Program-made: the position numbers and the translations under genes | The notes under the pieces: model-generated | What the model was told of the DNA's origin: nothing | Databases searched by the model: none | The model's input: the letters and a program-made list of their open reading frames with translations, nothing else | Shown here: positions 25,193 to 34,017 of the stretch, piece after piece | Position numbering within the stretch: the stretch's first letter is position 1 | Layout: each line of letters starts with the position of its first letter | From: an uncultured Roseobacter sp. | Lineage (GTDB): Bacteria; Pseudomonadota; Alphaproteobacteria; Rhodobacterales; Rhodobacteraceae | NCBI GenBank assembly: GCA_947488305.1 | Contig: CANKZM010000005.1 | Coordinates: 186,001 to 250,000 of the forward strand | DNA length: 64,000 bases | Direction: 5' to 3'

Positions 25193-27184
25193 ATGACAGC
25201 AAGCAATGCCCTACGAGAGATCGAGGAAGACCCTGATTTCGGTATCGTATTGAAGGACGGATGCCGTCTTTCTGCCCGGCTCTGGCGACCAACCGATGCG
25301 CAGGACGATCCCGTACCGGTCATCCTTGAATACCTTCCATACCGCAAACGGGATGGCACCTGCGCGCGCGATGCGCTGACCCATCCGTGGTTTGCCGAGC
25401 GTGGATATGCCTGCCTGCGGGTCGATATGCGCGGCAACGGTGACAGCGAAGGCTTGATGGCGGATGAGTACACGCCGCAGGAGTTATCCGACGCGGTCGA
25501 GGTGATCGAACAGATTGCTGCCGCCCCCTGGTGCAATGGGCGGGTCGGCATGATGGGCATCAGTTGGGGCGGGTTCAACGGTCTGCAAGTGGCCGCGCTC
25601 GCTCCGGACCCCCTGAAAGCGGTCATAACATTGTGCTCGACCGTTGACCGCTACAATGACGACATCCACTACAAGGGCGGATGCCTCTTGAACGAGAACC
25701 TCGGCTGGGGCGCCACGATGTGGGCCTATTCCAGCCGCGCGCCCGATCCCGCTCTCCGTTCGGATTGGCGAGAGATGTGGTTGAACCGGTTGGAGAACGA
25801 ACCGTTTCTTCCGGCCGCCTGGCTGCGCCACCAGCGCCGTGATGCCTATTGGCGGCATGGTTCCGTGATCGAGGACTACAGTGCGATCAAGGCAAAAGTG
25901 CTGGCGATTGGAGGATGGGGCGACGCTTATAAGAACGCCGTGCCACAGCTGGTCGAGGGCGTGGAGGGAGCCAAGGGGATTGTCGGACCCTGGGTCCACA
26001 AGTATCCGCATTTCGCCGTGCCAGAACCGCGCATTGGGTTTCTGCAAGAAGCACTAAGGTGGTGGGATCAGTGGCTGAAAGATGTGGACACCGGCGTCTC
26101 GGAGGACCCTGACTACCGTGCCTACGTCATGGACGGGGTCCGCCCACGGCGTTGGTATACTGAACGCGCTGGACGCTGGGTGGCCGAGGAATACGGAGCC
26201 ACATCACATATTCCACACCGAACCCTGCATCTGACCAATGTCGGGCTTTCAGACGGGTCCGGTCCCCTAAGGGCAAGCGTAAACTCACCGCAAGACTGCG
26301 GTGGAGAGGCCGGCGAATACTGCGCGATCTGGCTTGGACCTGAGATGCCGGGCGACCAGCGCCGCGACGACATGTTCTCGGCGACCTTCGATAGCGCACC
26401 TGCGGAGACCGACACGGATATCTTTGGCGCACCACGGATGACCCTGCGCCTGACGCCAGACAAGGCGCAGGCGCAGGTGGCCGTCAGGCTCAACCACGTT
26501 CATCCCGACGGCGCTACGACCCGCATTACCTACGGGGTGCTGAATCTCTGCCACCGCGATGGCCATGAGGCACCGACGCCCATGACGCCGGGAGAGCCCA
26601 TCAGGGTGAGTTTTCACCTGGATCACATTGCTTATCGCTTGCCCAAAGGCCATCAGTTGCGGGTTGCAATATCGACCAGCTATTGGCCGCTGATCTGGCC
26701 AGCCCCGGAAGTGGCGGGCCTGCAGTTGCATAGTGGCAGCATGAACCTGCCCGTTCGCCGGACCGCAACACGCGACGAGTGCAGTTTTGCGCCACCGACC
26801 AGCGCGCCGCCCTGGCAGGCCGAAATCCTCCGGGAGGGTGCAAATACGCGACGGCGGGAAGTGGACATGAAAACGGGTATTGTCGCTTTGGTCATTGAAG
26901 ATGACTTCGGCAAAAGGCGTGACGCCGATCATGGTCTCATCACCGGGTCGATCGCGCGGGAACGGTGGGAGATTCACCCCGAAGATCCTCTATCGGCGCG
27001 CGGCAAATGCCACTGGACAACCGAGCAGGAGCGAAACGACATTCGCCTGCGCACGGAAACACACAGCGAAATGTGGTGTGACGAAACGCATTTCTACCTG
27101 AGCGCGCGGATCGAAGCCTATGAAAACGATGTTCTGGTCTATGAACGCGACGAGTCTGAGCAGATTGAGCGGGATCTGATCTGA
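25193..27184 (+). CDS. CocE/NonD-family serine hydrolase (X-Pro dipeptidyl-peptidase-like)
   Basis: A 663-residue alpha/beta hydrolase. The nucleophile S124 lies in MGISWGGFNG (122-127), preceded by YLPYRKRDGTCARD and RGNGDSEGL, the family landmarks. The C-terminal jelly-roll domain (LTNVGLSDGSGPL ... RVSFHLDHIAYRLPKGHQLRVAIS) is as in cocaine esterase and X-Pro peptidases. The family hydrolyses acyl-ester or amide bonds of peptides and xenobiotics. It sits 120 bp before a complete peptide-type ABC importer, with no terminator clear enough to separate them, so I infer that it processes the imported compound. There is no signal peptide, so it is cytosolic. Confidence 0.86.
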   Translation: MTASNALREIEEDPDFGIVLKDGCRLSARLWRPTDAQDDPVPVILEYLPYRKRDGTCARDALTHPWFAERGYACLRVDMRGNGDSEGLMADEYTPQELSDAVEVIEQIAAAPWCNGRVGMMGISWGGFNGLQVAALAPDPLKAVITLCSTVDRYNDDIHYKGGCLLNENLGWGATMWAYSSRAPDPALRSDWREMWLNRLENEPFLPAAWLRHQRRDAYWRHGSVIEDYSAIKAKVLAIGGWGDAYKNAVPQLVEGVEGAKGIVGPWVHKYPHFAVPEPRIGFLQEALRWWDQWLKDVDTGVSEDPDYRAYVMDGVRPRRWYTERAGRWVAEEYGATSHIPHRTLHLTNVGLSDGSGPLRASVNSPQDCGGEAGEYCAIWLGPEMPGDQRRDDMFSATFDSAPAETDTDIFGAPRMTLRLTPDKAQAQVAVRLNHVHPDGATTRITYGVLNLCHRDGHEAPTPMTPGEPIRVSFHLDHIAYRLPKGHQLRVAISTSYWPLIWPAPEVAGLQLHSGSMNLPVRRTATRDECSFAPPTSAPPWQAEILREGANTRRREVDMKTGIVALVIEDDFGKRRDADHGLITGSIARERWEIHPEDPLSARGKCHWTTEQERNDIRLRTETHSEMWCDETHFYLSARIEAYENDVLVYERDESEQIERDLI

Positions 27185-27303
27185 AAACCGAACCTGCAGG
27201 TTTTGCTTATTAAAACTTGCGACCCGGGCAGAAATGCGCAAGCCTGTTGCCATAACTAAAAACGATCAAGGCGCAAAAAACGCCGTTCAACCGGGAGATC
27301 CAA

Positions 27304-28887
27304 ATGAACAACCAACTCGAATACTTCAGTAAACGTGTGACCAAGGGGCTGATGACGCGCCGCGAATTCGTCGGCCGGGCTGCTGCCATGGGCGTGACGG
27401 CTGCTGTTGCCAATACGATGCTCGCAAGTGCTGTGCGCGCTGCAGGACCGCAAACCGGCGGGACGCTGCGCATGGGCGTCCAGGGCGGATCGACGACGGA
27501 CAGCCTTGACCCGGCGCTCGCAGCAAACTCGGTAGCGACCCAGGTCAACCTGCTGTGGGGCGAGCCACTGGTTTCACTTAACGACGATGGAGGCCTTGAT
27601 GGGCGCGTCGCAGAGAGCTTCGAAGGCTCTGCGGACGCTAAGACATGGACCTTCAAACTGCGTTCCGGCATTACCTTCTCGAATGGTCAGCCTGTTACGG
27701 CGGAAGACGTTGCCGAAACCATCGACCGCCACGCCGGCGAGGACACGAAGTCCGGCGCGCTGGGGCTGCTTCGCGATATCGACACTGTGCGCGCAGACGG
27801 CAGCAACGTTGTCATCGGGCTAAAGAATGCGAACGCCGACCTGCCCTATTACATGCAGGATTATCACCTGGTCGTCCAACCGGGCGGCGGCAAATCAGAC
27901 CCGGCAGCAGCCATCGGCACCGGCCCATACGTCTTGAAAGAGCATGAAATGGGCGTGCGCTTTGTCTTTGAGAAAAATCCGAACTATTGGGGCGACTACG
28001 GCTATGCCAATGAGGTCGAGCTGATCGTTATCAACGACAATACGGCCCGTGTCGCCGCGCTTCAGTCGGGCCAGGTTGACCTGATTGACCGCGTACCGCC
28101 ACGGACAGCTGGCCTGGTCAGCCGCGCGCCGAATATCACCGTACATTCGGAGCCGTCAGCGGGTCATTACGTATTCATCATGCACTGCAACACCGCACCC
28201 TTTGACAACAATGATCTGCGGCTGGCGTTGAAATATGCGATGAACCGGCAGGAAATGGTCGACAAAGTGCTCTTCGGCTACGGCTCGGTTGGGAACGACA
28301 CGCCAATCAACTCCAGCTATCCGCTGTTTACCGAAATCGAGCAACGTGAATACGACCCCGACAAAGCGAAGTTCCACTTCGAAAAATCCGGCCACGACGG
28401 ATCGGTCTTGTTGCGGACATCTGACAACTCGTTCCCTGGCGCGCCGGACGCTGCGGCACTGTTCCAGCAAAGTGCTGCCGCCGCCGGCATCAATCTGGAG
28501 ATCAAGCGCGAGCCAAACGACGGCTATTGGTCCGAGGTCTGGAATGCCCAACCATTCTGCACCAGCTACTGGGGTGGGCGTCCAGTTCAGGACCAGATGT
28601 TCTCGACAGCGTATCTTTCGACCGCCGACTGGAACGACACCCGGTTCTTCAACGAACAGTTCGACCAGATGCTCCTCGCTGCGCGTGCCGAGTTGGACGA
28701 CAGCAAGCGCAAGCAGATCTACGCGGATATGGGCACCATCCTGCACAACGAAGGCGGCCTGATCTGCCCGATGTTCAACGACTTCATCGACGCGCAATCA
28801 GATCGTATCGCGGGCTGGGTGCCCGAAGTGCCGGGCTTTGCCTTCATGAACTACCACGCTCCGATGCGGATGTGGGTCGTCTCCTGA
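27304..28887 (+). CDS. ABC importer substrate-binding protein, SBP_bac_5 (peptide/nickel type)
   Basis: A 527-residue periplasmic protein. A Tat signal peptide is evident: TRREFVGRAAAMG with the twin arginines at 19-20, a hydrophobic stretch and AVRAAG as cleavage site. The mature protein follows the DppA/OppA pattern (GGTLRMGVQGG ... DPALAANSVATQVNLLWGEPLV ... WTFKLRSGITFSNGQPVTAEDV). It binds small peptides or similar compounds; the specificity is unknown. The two permeases and a fused ATPase follow on the same strand. The Tat route is shared with some other SBP_bac_5 proteins of the group and suggests folding before export. Confidence 0.9.
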   Translation: MNNQLEYFSKRVTKGLMTRREFVGRAAAMGVTAAVANTMLASAVRAAGPQTGGTLRMGVQGGSTTDSLDPALAANSVATQVNLLWGEPLVSLNDDGGLDGRVAESFEGSADAKTWTFKLRSGITFSNGQPVTAEDVAETIDRHAGEDTKSGALGLLRDIDTVRADGSNVVIGLKNANADLPYYMQDYHLVVQPGGGKSDPAAAIGTGPYVLKEHEMGVRFVFEKNPNYWGDYGYANEVELIVINDNTARVAALQSGQVDLIDRVPPRTAGLVSRAPNITVHSEPSAGHYVFIMHCNTAPFDNNDLRLALKYAMNRQEMVDKVLFGYGSVGNDTPINSSYPLFTEIEQREYDPDKAKFHFEKSGHDGSVLLRTSDNSFPGAPDAAALFQQSAAAAGINLEIKREPNDGYWSEVWNAQPFCTSYWGGRPVQDQMFSTAYLSTADWNDTRFFNEQFDQMLLAARAELDDSKRKQIYADMGTILHNEGGLICPMFNDFIDAQSDRIAGWVPEVPGFAFMNYHAPMRMWVVS

Positions 28888-28888
28888 T

Positions 28889-29848
28889 ATGGGTCCCATG
28901 ACAAAACTACTGGTCCAGCGAATTTCGCTGGGCCTATTACTTCTCTTGCTCGTCTCCGTCGTAATTTTTGTGGGCACCATGGTGCTGCCGGGAGACGTCG
29001 CACAACAAATCCTGGGACAATCCGCCACCCCTGAAGCGCTGGCTAACCTGCGCGCAGAACTTGGCGTCGATCAGCCACCGGTTGCACGTTATTTCGAATG
29101 GCTCGGGGGTCTTCTGACGGGCGATCTAGGTACAGCCCTCACATCCGGGCAATCCATCAATGAGGCCGTCGGTCGCCGGTTTTCCAATACGCTGTTCCTG
29201 GCAGTCTCAGCCGCGGTGATCGCCGTACCGCTAGCGATTTTCCTGGGATTGCTTGCGGTTCGCTATCGGGAGCGCTGGCCTGACAAACTGATTTCCGCGA
29301 CAACACTGACGACGATTTCGATGCCCGAGTTTGTGATCGGCTATATCCTGATGTTCGTCCTCGGCGTGCAGTTGCGCTGGTTCTCTCCCACCTCTGTGGG
29401 ATACCGACCCGATGCGGACTTGTTCACGCGGCTGGAATCCATTGCAATCCCGATCCTGGTTCTGACACTGGTCGTTCTGGCGCACATGATGCGGATGACC
29501 CGCGCCGCGATTCTTAACGTGATGCAGTCAGCCTACATCGAAACCGCTGAGCTCAAGGGTATGCCGATGCTTAAGATCATCCGCAAGCATGCCCTGCCGA
29601 ATGCCATCGCACCGATCGTAAACGTTGTCATGCTCAACCTTGCTTACCTGGTGGTCGGCGTCGTTGTGGTCGAGGTGGTGTTTGTCTACCCCGGCATGGG
29701 ACAATACCTCGTGGATCACGTGACCAAGCGTGACATTCCGGTTGTACAGGCCTGCGGCATGATATTTGCCGCGATCTACATTGGCCTGAACCTCGTGGCC
29801 GACATCGTCTCTATTCTTACAAACCCGCGTTTGCGGCATCCGAAATGA
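28889..29848 (+). CDS. Peptide-type ABC importer permease (DppB-like)
   Basis: A 319-residue inner-membrane subunit with six hydrophobic helices and the ABC-importer EAA loop ETAELKGMPMLKIIRKHALPN. The N-terminal VSVVIFVGTMVLPGD and the periplasmic GVDQPPVARYFEWLGGLLTGDLG segment are typical of DppB/OppB. It begins directly after the SBP stop; a second ATG three codons on is an alternative start. Its TGA overlaps a 27-codon ORF that bridges to the next permease. Confidence 0.92.
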   Translation: MGPMTKLLVQRISLGLLLLLLVSVVIFVGTMVLPGDVAQQILGQSATPEALANLRAELGVDQPPVARYFEWLGGLLTGDLGTALTSGQSINEAVGRRFSNTLFLAVSAAVIAVPLAIFLGLLAVRYRERWPDKLISATTLTTISMPEFVIGYILMFVLGVQLRWFSPTSVGYRPDADLFTRLESIAIPILVLTLVVLAHMMRMTRAAILNVMQSAYIETAELKGMPMLKIIRKHALPNAIAPIVNVVMLNLAYLVVGVVVVEVVFVYPGMGQYLVDHVTKRDIPVVQACGMIFAAIYIGLNLVADIVSILTNPRLRHPK

Positions 29849-29928
29849 AGCGCGTCATGCAAAGCAGATCACTAATCAAAACGCCTGTCGCATTTGCGGT
29901 CCAAGTTGCGTTCGGGGGGAAAGCCTGA
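29845..29928 (+). CDS. Possible 27-codon bridging ORF between the two permease genes
   Basis: An ATG overlaps the DppB-like stop (ATGA) and the reading frame ends in TGATG overlapping the DppC-like start. The peptide (MKRVMQSRSLIKTPVAF then AVQVAFGGKA) contains a PVA-containing hydrophobic patch resembling the first residues of the following protein (VRIPVAAMLGLF). It may be a coupling ORF, an N-terminal remnant of the permease gene, or chance. No product is claimed. Confidence 0.35.
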   Translation: MKRVMQSRSLIKTPVAFAVQVAFGGKA

Positions 29929-30749
29929 TGTTTGTCCGTATTCCCGTGGCCGCCATGTTAGGCCTGTTTTTCACCGGACTGTTCTTTTTCATAGCGATAT
30001 TCGCGCCGCTGATCGCCCCCTTCGGCTATGACGAAGTTGTTTCGCAAGGCTTCTGGGACCCCCCCAGCAGCGAGTACCTGCTTGGAACCGATGGCATCGG
30101 GCGCGACCTTCTGAGCCGGATGATTTACGGGCTTAGGACGACCATCTGGATCGCAACCATTGCGACCATCCTCAGCTTTGTGACCGGGTCGGTGCTTGGC
30201 TTTCTGGCCGCGGTTGTCGGCGGATGGGTGGATCAGGCCTTGTCGCGGTTCGTTGACCTCATCATGTCGATCCCATCCCTGATCTTTGCGCTTGTTATCC
30301 TGTCGATCACGCCGATCACTGTCGGTGTCCTTATCCTTGTGATGGGCTTTCTGGACAGCACGCGGGTGTATCGTCTGGCGCGCGCGGTTGCGGTCGATAT
30401 CACGGTCATGGACTATGTCGAAGCGGCACGCCTGCGGGGCGAGAAAACAGGCTGGATCATCTTTCGCGAAATCCTGCCGAACGCGCTGTCGCCTCTGGTG
30501 GCGGAGATGGGGCTGCGGTTCATCTTCATGGTGCTCTTCATTTCCACGCTCTCGTTCCTTGGTCTTGGCATTCAACCGCCACAGGCTGATCTGGGCGGGA
30601 TCGTGAAAGAAAACACCGAAGGGCTCACCTATGGCATCGGCGCCGCTCTCTGGCCGGCTTTGACAATCGCGGTTCTGGCGATTTCCGTAAATCTGGTGGC
30701 CGACTGGATTCTGAACCGGACGACCAGCCTGAAGGGAGGTCGCGGATGA
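29928..30749 (+). CDS. Peptide-type ABC importer permease (DppC-like)
   Basis: A 273-residue six-helix permease. The first helix is followed by APLIAPFGYDE, then LLGTDGIGRDLLSRMIYGLRT, both DppC signatures, and the EAA loop VEAARLRGEKTGWIIFREILPN. Compared with many DppC proteins (about 290-300 residues) the N-terminus before the first helix is very short, only about six residues. The gene end overlaps the ATPase start by four bases. Confidence 0.92.
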   Translation: MFVRIPVAAMLGLFFTGLFFFIAIFAPLIAPFGYDEVVSQGFWDPPSSEYLLGTDGIGRDLLSRMIYGLRTTIWIATIATILSFVTGSVLGFLAAVVGGWVDQALSRFVDLIMSIPSLIFALVILSITPITVGVLILVMGFLDSTRVYRLARAVAVDITVMDYVEAARLRGEKTGWIIFREILPNALSPLVAEMGLRFIFMVLFISTLSFLGLGIQPPQADLGGIVKENTEGLTYGIGAALWPALTIAVLAISVNLVADWILNRTTSLKGGRG

Positions 30750-32383
30750 CCGACGAAATACTCAAGGTACGCGGGCTCAAGATTGGCGCGACCATCTATC
30801 CCCCCGGTGAAAAAGCACGCGATATCGCGATTGTCCACGGCGTGGATTTCGATCTGGAACGCGGCAAGGTTCTGGGGCTAATCGGCGAGTCCGGTGCTGG
30901 CAAATCCACGATCGGGCTGGCGTCCATGGCCTATGGTCGTGGCGGTGTTGAGCTGACAGGCGGGTCAGTGGAAGTGAATGGTCGGGATATCCTGAAAACC
31001 GGGATCCGCGACATTCGCAGCCTGCGGGGCGGCGAAGTAACCTATGTGAGCCAATCTGCAGCTGCCTCATTCAACCCTGCCAGAAAAATCATGGAGCAGG
31101 TGACGGAGGCGGCCATTCTTCACGGGAAATTCGGCCGTAAGGAAGCCGAAGAGCGCGCCGTCACCCTGTTTCGAAAGCTGGGCCTTCCAGACCCAGAGAA
31201 TATCGGGGAGCGGTTCCCCCATCAGGTGTCTGGTGGTCAGTTGCAGCGCTGCATGACAGCACTTGCCCTTTGCCCCGAACCAGACCTGGTTGTTTTTGAC
31301 GAACCGACCACGGCTTTGGATGTTACGACACAAATCGACGTGCTCGCCGCGATCAAGGAAGCCATTCGCGACACTGGCGTCGCGGCACTCTATATTACCC
31401 ACGACCTCGCTGTTGTGGCTCAAGTGTCCGACCACATCATGGTGCTGCGCATGGGCGACATGGTCGAATACGGAACCGTTGATCAGATCATCAACTCCCC
31501 CAAGGAAGACTATACCAAGGCCCTCGTCTCAGTACGTTCCATTGAGCATGAGGAGAAAAAACCAACTTCAGAGCCAGTGTTGAAGGTCGAAGGGATCACC
31601 GCGCGGTACAGAGGCACCAATTTTGACGTCCTCAAGAACATCAATGTGGACCTGCACCCCGGCCAAACGCTCGCTATTGTGGGTGAATCCGGGTCCGGGA
31701 AGTCCACGCTTGCAAGGGTCATAACAGGGCTTTTGCCTCCAAGCGCCGGTCAGATCACATTTAATGGGCGGACGCTTACGCCAGACCAGCCGAGCCGACC
31801 ACTTGAGGATTTGCGCGAGCTACAGATGATCTATCAAATGGCTGATACAGCCATGAACCCGCGCCAGACGGTCGGTACAATCATCGGGCGCCCGCTAGAG
31901 TTCTACTTCGGGCTGAAAGGCAGTGAGAAGCAAAAACGTATTCAAGAGCTTCTTGATGAGATCGAACTTGGGTCAGGCTTTCAGGACCGCTACCCTGCTG
32001 AGCTTTCGGGCGGTCAAAAACAGCGGGTCTGCATTGCGCGCGCGCTGGCGGCCAAGCCCAAGATGATCATCTGCGATGAGGTGACCTCGGCCCTCGACCC
32101 TCTTGTGGCGGACGGAATTCTGAAACTGTTGCTGAACCTTCAGAAGATCGAAGATGTGGCATACCTCTTCATCACCCATGACCTTGCCACCGTGCGGGCA
32201 ATCTCGGATAGCATTGCCGTGATGTATCAAGGCGAAGTCGTGCGCTACGGGTCGAAAAGCGAAGTACTCAGCCCACCCTTCGATGACTACACCGACCTTC
32301 TGCTCAGTTCGGTTCCGGAGATGCGCCTTGGGTGGCTGGAAGATGTCCTTGCCAATCGAAAGATGGAAAGCGCTGGGAACTAG
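30746..32383 (+). CDS. Fused double ATPase subunit of the peptide importer (DppD-DppF type)
   Basis: A 545-residue protein with two ABC domains in tandem. In the first, Walker A is at 47-55 (GESGAGKST), the signature is VSGGQLQRCM and Walker B is DLVVFDEPTTALDV. The second, beginning near residue 270, has GESGSGKST, ELSGGQKQRVCIARAL and MIICDEVTSALDPL. The first signature reads VSGGQ rather than LSGGQ, common in DppD halves. One polypeptide thus provides both ATPases. The membrane partners are the two permeases immediately upstream. Confidence 0.93.
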   Translation: MTDEILKVRGLKIGATIYPPGEKARDIAIVHGVDFDLERGKVLGLIGESGAGKSTIGLASMAYGRGGVELTGGSVEVNGRDILKTGIRDIRSLRGGEVTYVSQSAAASFNPARKIMEQVTEAAILHGKFGRKEAEERAVTLFRKLGLPDPENIGERFPHQVSGGQLQRCMTALALCPEPDLVVFDEPTTALDVTTQIDVLAAIKEAIRDTGVAALYITHDLAVVAQVSDHIMVLRMGDMVEYGTVDQIINSPKEDYTKALVSVRSIEHEEKKPTSEPVLKVEGITARYRGTNFDVLKNINVDLHPGQTLAIVGESGSGKSTLARVITGLLPPSAGQITFNGRTLTPDQPSRPLEDLRELQMIYQMADTAMNPRQTVGTIIGRPLEFYFGLKGSEKQKRIQELLDEIELGSGFQDRYPAELSGGQKQRVCIARALAAKPKMIICDEVTSALDPLVADGILKLLLNLQKIEDVAYLFITHDLATVRAISDSIAVMYQGEVVRYGSKSEVLSPPFDDYTDLLLSSVPEMRLGWLEDVLANRKMESAGN

Positions 32384-32419
32384 GGCAAAGGCCGAGGCTC
32401 ACAAGGAGAAGGGCCGATC

Positions 32420-33232
32420 ATGGCCAGGTCCGAACGAAATAGCTTGCTCGATTTCGCGATCCGATGGGGGCAGGTTCTGGCGGTCTTTGCCGCAGGTATT
32501 TGGGCGGTCTTCCAATTCGGCGTGAATGAAGCCAGTAAGACCATGGTGCTTGAACTTAAGGTAGAGCCCAGTGTCGGCGCCCCCCTGTCGGGGGAGTATT
32601 TTGGCGGTTTGATTCCCGTCACGCTTGATATCGAAGTACGAAACGCAGGCGACAAAGGTGTGAACATTCTTCTCGGGACCGCCGTGTTTGGCACGGAATT
32701 ATTTCCGGATCTTCAAACGACCCCACCGCATCCCATCCGGCCCTATACCTCCATGGATGAAGTAGGATTCAGCTATTCCACCGCCTTCGGAGAACGCATC
32801 TATGGAGGCTCATTTGCGTTTGAATTTTTTGCCCCGGCCTACTGGATCAATCCTGGCGAAAACAAGAAATATCAAGCGCTCGCATTTGGCTACAGCGAAG
32901 AAGATACGCTGTTTTCATACGAGGTCTACTACCTCGCCGCGGAACGTTGCGAAGGCATCTTTCCGTTCACAAAATGCTATGAGTTCTCTGTCGATGTTAC
33001 CGAAAGAGCCGCAGAAGACACATGCGATGCGCCCCATGCTTATGAAACCGTCTTGGGAGGGGACATTCCCATGTGTGTCCAGACCTTTCGCCGCGTTGAA
33101 GGATCATCGAGCGAGGCGCAACCTGTATCACTGGATGAGATGACAACCCGGCACAAGATGGCAGTACATGAGCGCCATGGCACCGTCATTTTCCGCCATC
33201 CGAAACCTGAGGTACAGGCGGCACCAAACTGA
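32420..33232 (+). CDS. Hypothetical single-pass membrane protein
   Basis: A 270-residue protein of unknown family. One hydrophobic helix lies at about residues 16-35 (WGQVLAVFAAGIWAVFQFGV) and is preceded by a short basic N-terminus, so the bulk is presumably periplasmic. The rest looks like a beta-sandwich (VPVTLDIEVRNAGDKGVNILLG region, aromatic-rich strands) with four cysteines in ERCEGIFPFTKCYE and DTCDAPHAYE...PMCVQTF, which may form disulfides. It follows the importer ATPase by 37 bp on the same strand but has no functional link I can defend. Confidence 0.65.
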   Translation: MARSERNSLLDFAIRWGQVLAVFAAGIWAVFQFGVNEASKTMVLELKVEPSVGAPLSGEYFGGLIPVTLDIEVRNAGDKGVNILLGTAVFGTELFPDLQTTPPHPIRPYTSMDEVGFSYSTAFGERIYGGSFAFEFFAPAYWINPGENKKYQALAFGYSEEDTLFSYEVYYLAAERCEGIFPFTKCYEFSVDVTERAAEDTCDAPHAYETVLGGDIPMCVQTFRRVEGSSSEAQPVSLDEMTTRHKMAVHERHGTVIFRHPKPEVQAAPN

Positions 33233-33310
33233 ACTGCCCCGCGGTTCTTCAGATCGGTCCGATCCTGCGGGATAAGCAACGAACAGAACACCGGCCTTCA
33301 CCACAGGGAG

Positions 33311-33331
33311 GCAGGCGTCAGAGCAGCCTGC
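33311..33331. terminator. Hairpin between convergent genes
   Basis: GCAGGC and GCCTGC pair around a nine-base loop in the 110 bp between the hypothetical membrane protein gene and the thioredoxin-like gene. No strong T run, so terminator function is tentative. Confidence 0.35.
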
Positions 33332-33344
33332 GCGGTGCTGGCTC

Positions 33345-33824
33345 TTATGCTTGTGTCACAGCTTTATGCTCGGCAATTAATGGGCTCAACTGACTGCTAC
33401 TGTGCATGCCGTTGACACTGCTGAGCAAGGTCCCGTCGCCGTCAAAGAACAATAGGGTTATGTTCGGAACACCGTAGCGGGCAGCAAACGCAGCACCATC
33501 CTGGGTCTTGATATCGGCCACCAGATAGATCAGCCCGCAATCATCAAATTCCTTCAATGCCGCGCGCGCCTGCTTTTGCAGCGCAGTGCAGGTCGAACAC
33601 TGTGGGTCATGCACCTGAACGATGACAGGCGCCCCCTGCCCCATACGGCTCAGGTCATGCTCTGCAGCATACGCCCTGAACGAGCCCGTGGCCCAATATC
33701 CAGCGCCCCCTATCGCCGTCACCGCCAAGGCACCGTTTCTCAGAAACTTCAGTGTGTCACGCCTTGTCGGTTGATCAGTGTCAGGCGCTTGTTTTTTCTT
33801 TCGAATTTTTTTGGATTTGCTCAT
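33345..33824 (-). CDS. Thioredoxin-like protein with Tat signal
   Basis: A 159-residue protein. A lysine-rich start precedes a twin-arginine motif (PTRRDTLKFLRNGALAV, RR at 21-22) and a hydrophobic segment to about residue 45, so it is exported or membrane-anchored by Tat. The remainder is a thioredoxin fold with the active-site pair C76/C79 in DPQCSTCTALQ, then IYLVADIKTQDGAAFAARYGV-PNITLLFF, which places the cis-proline. The CSTC dithiol suggests a periplasmic thiol-disulfide or redox sensor role. The ATG giving MSKSKK is preferred to the ATG ten codons upstream. Confidence 0.8.
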   Translation of the reverse strand: MSKSKKIRKKKQAPDTDQPTRRDTLKFLRNGALAVTAIGGAGYWATGSFRAYAAEHDLSRMGQGAPVIVQVHDPQCSTCTALQKQARAALKEFDDCGLIYLVADIKTQDGAAFAARYGVPNITLLFFDGDGTLLSSVNGMHSSSQLSPLIAEHKAVTQA

Positions 33825-34017
33825 CCCATACTCCAGACGGTTTGATGGCCCCATATTGCGCGAAGGTTGACCCTCTGGCGAAACGCGATTGCCTGACGCG
33901 TTTTCACATTCACGTCATTTCGGCCCGAACCGACTCCTGTCGGTTTCTTCTTCAAGACCACTTGCAACGCCCGAAAACTTGAGCGCAAAGTCGGCATAAG
34001 GACGCGGAGATAAAGTC

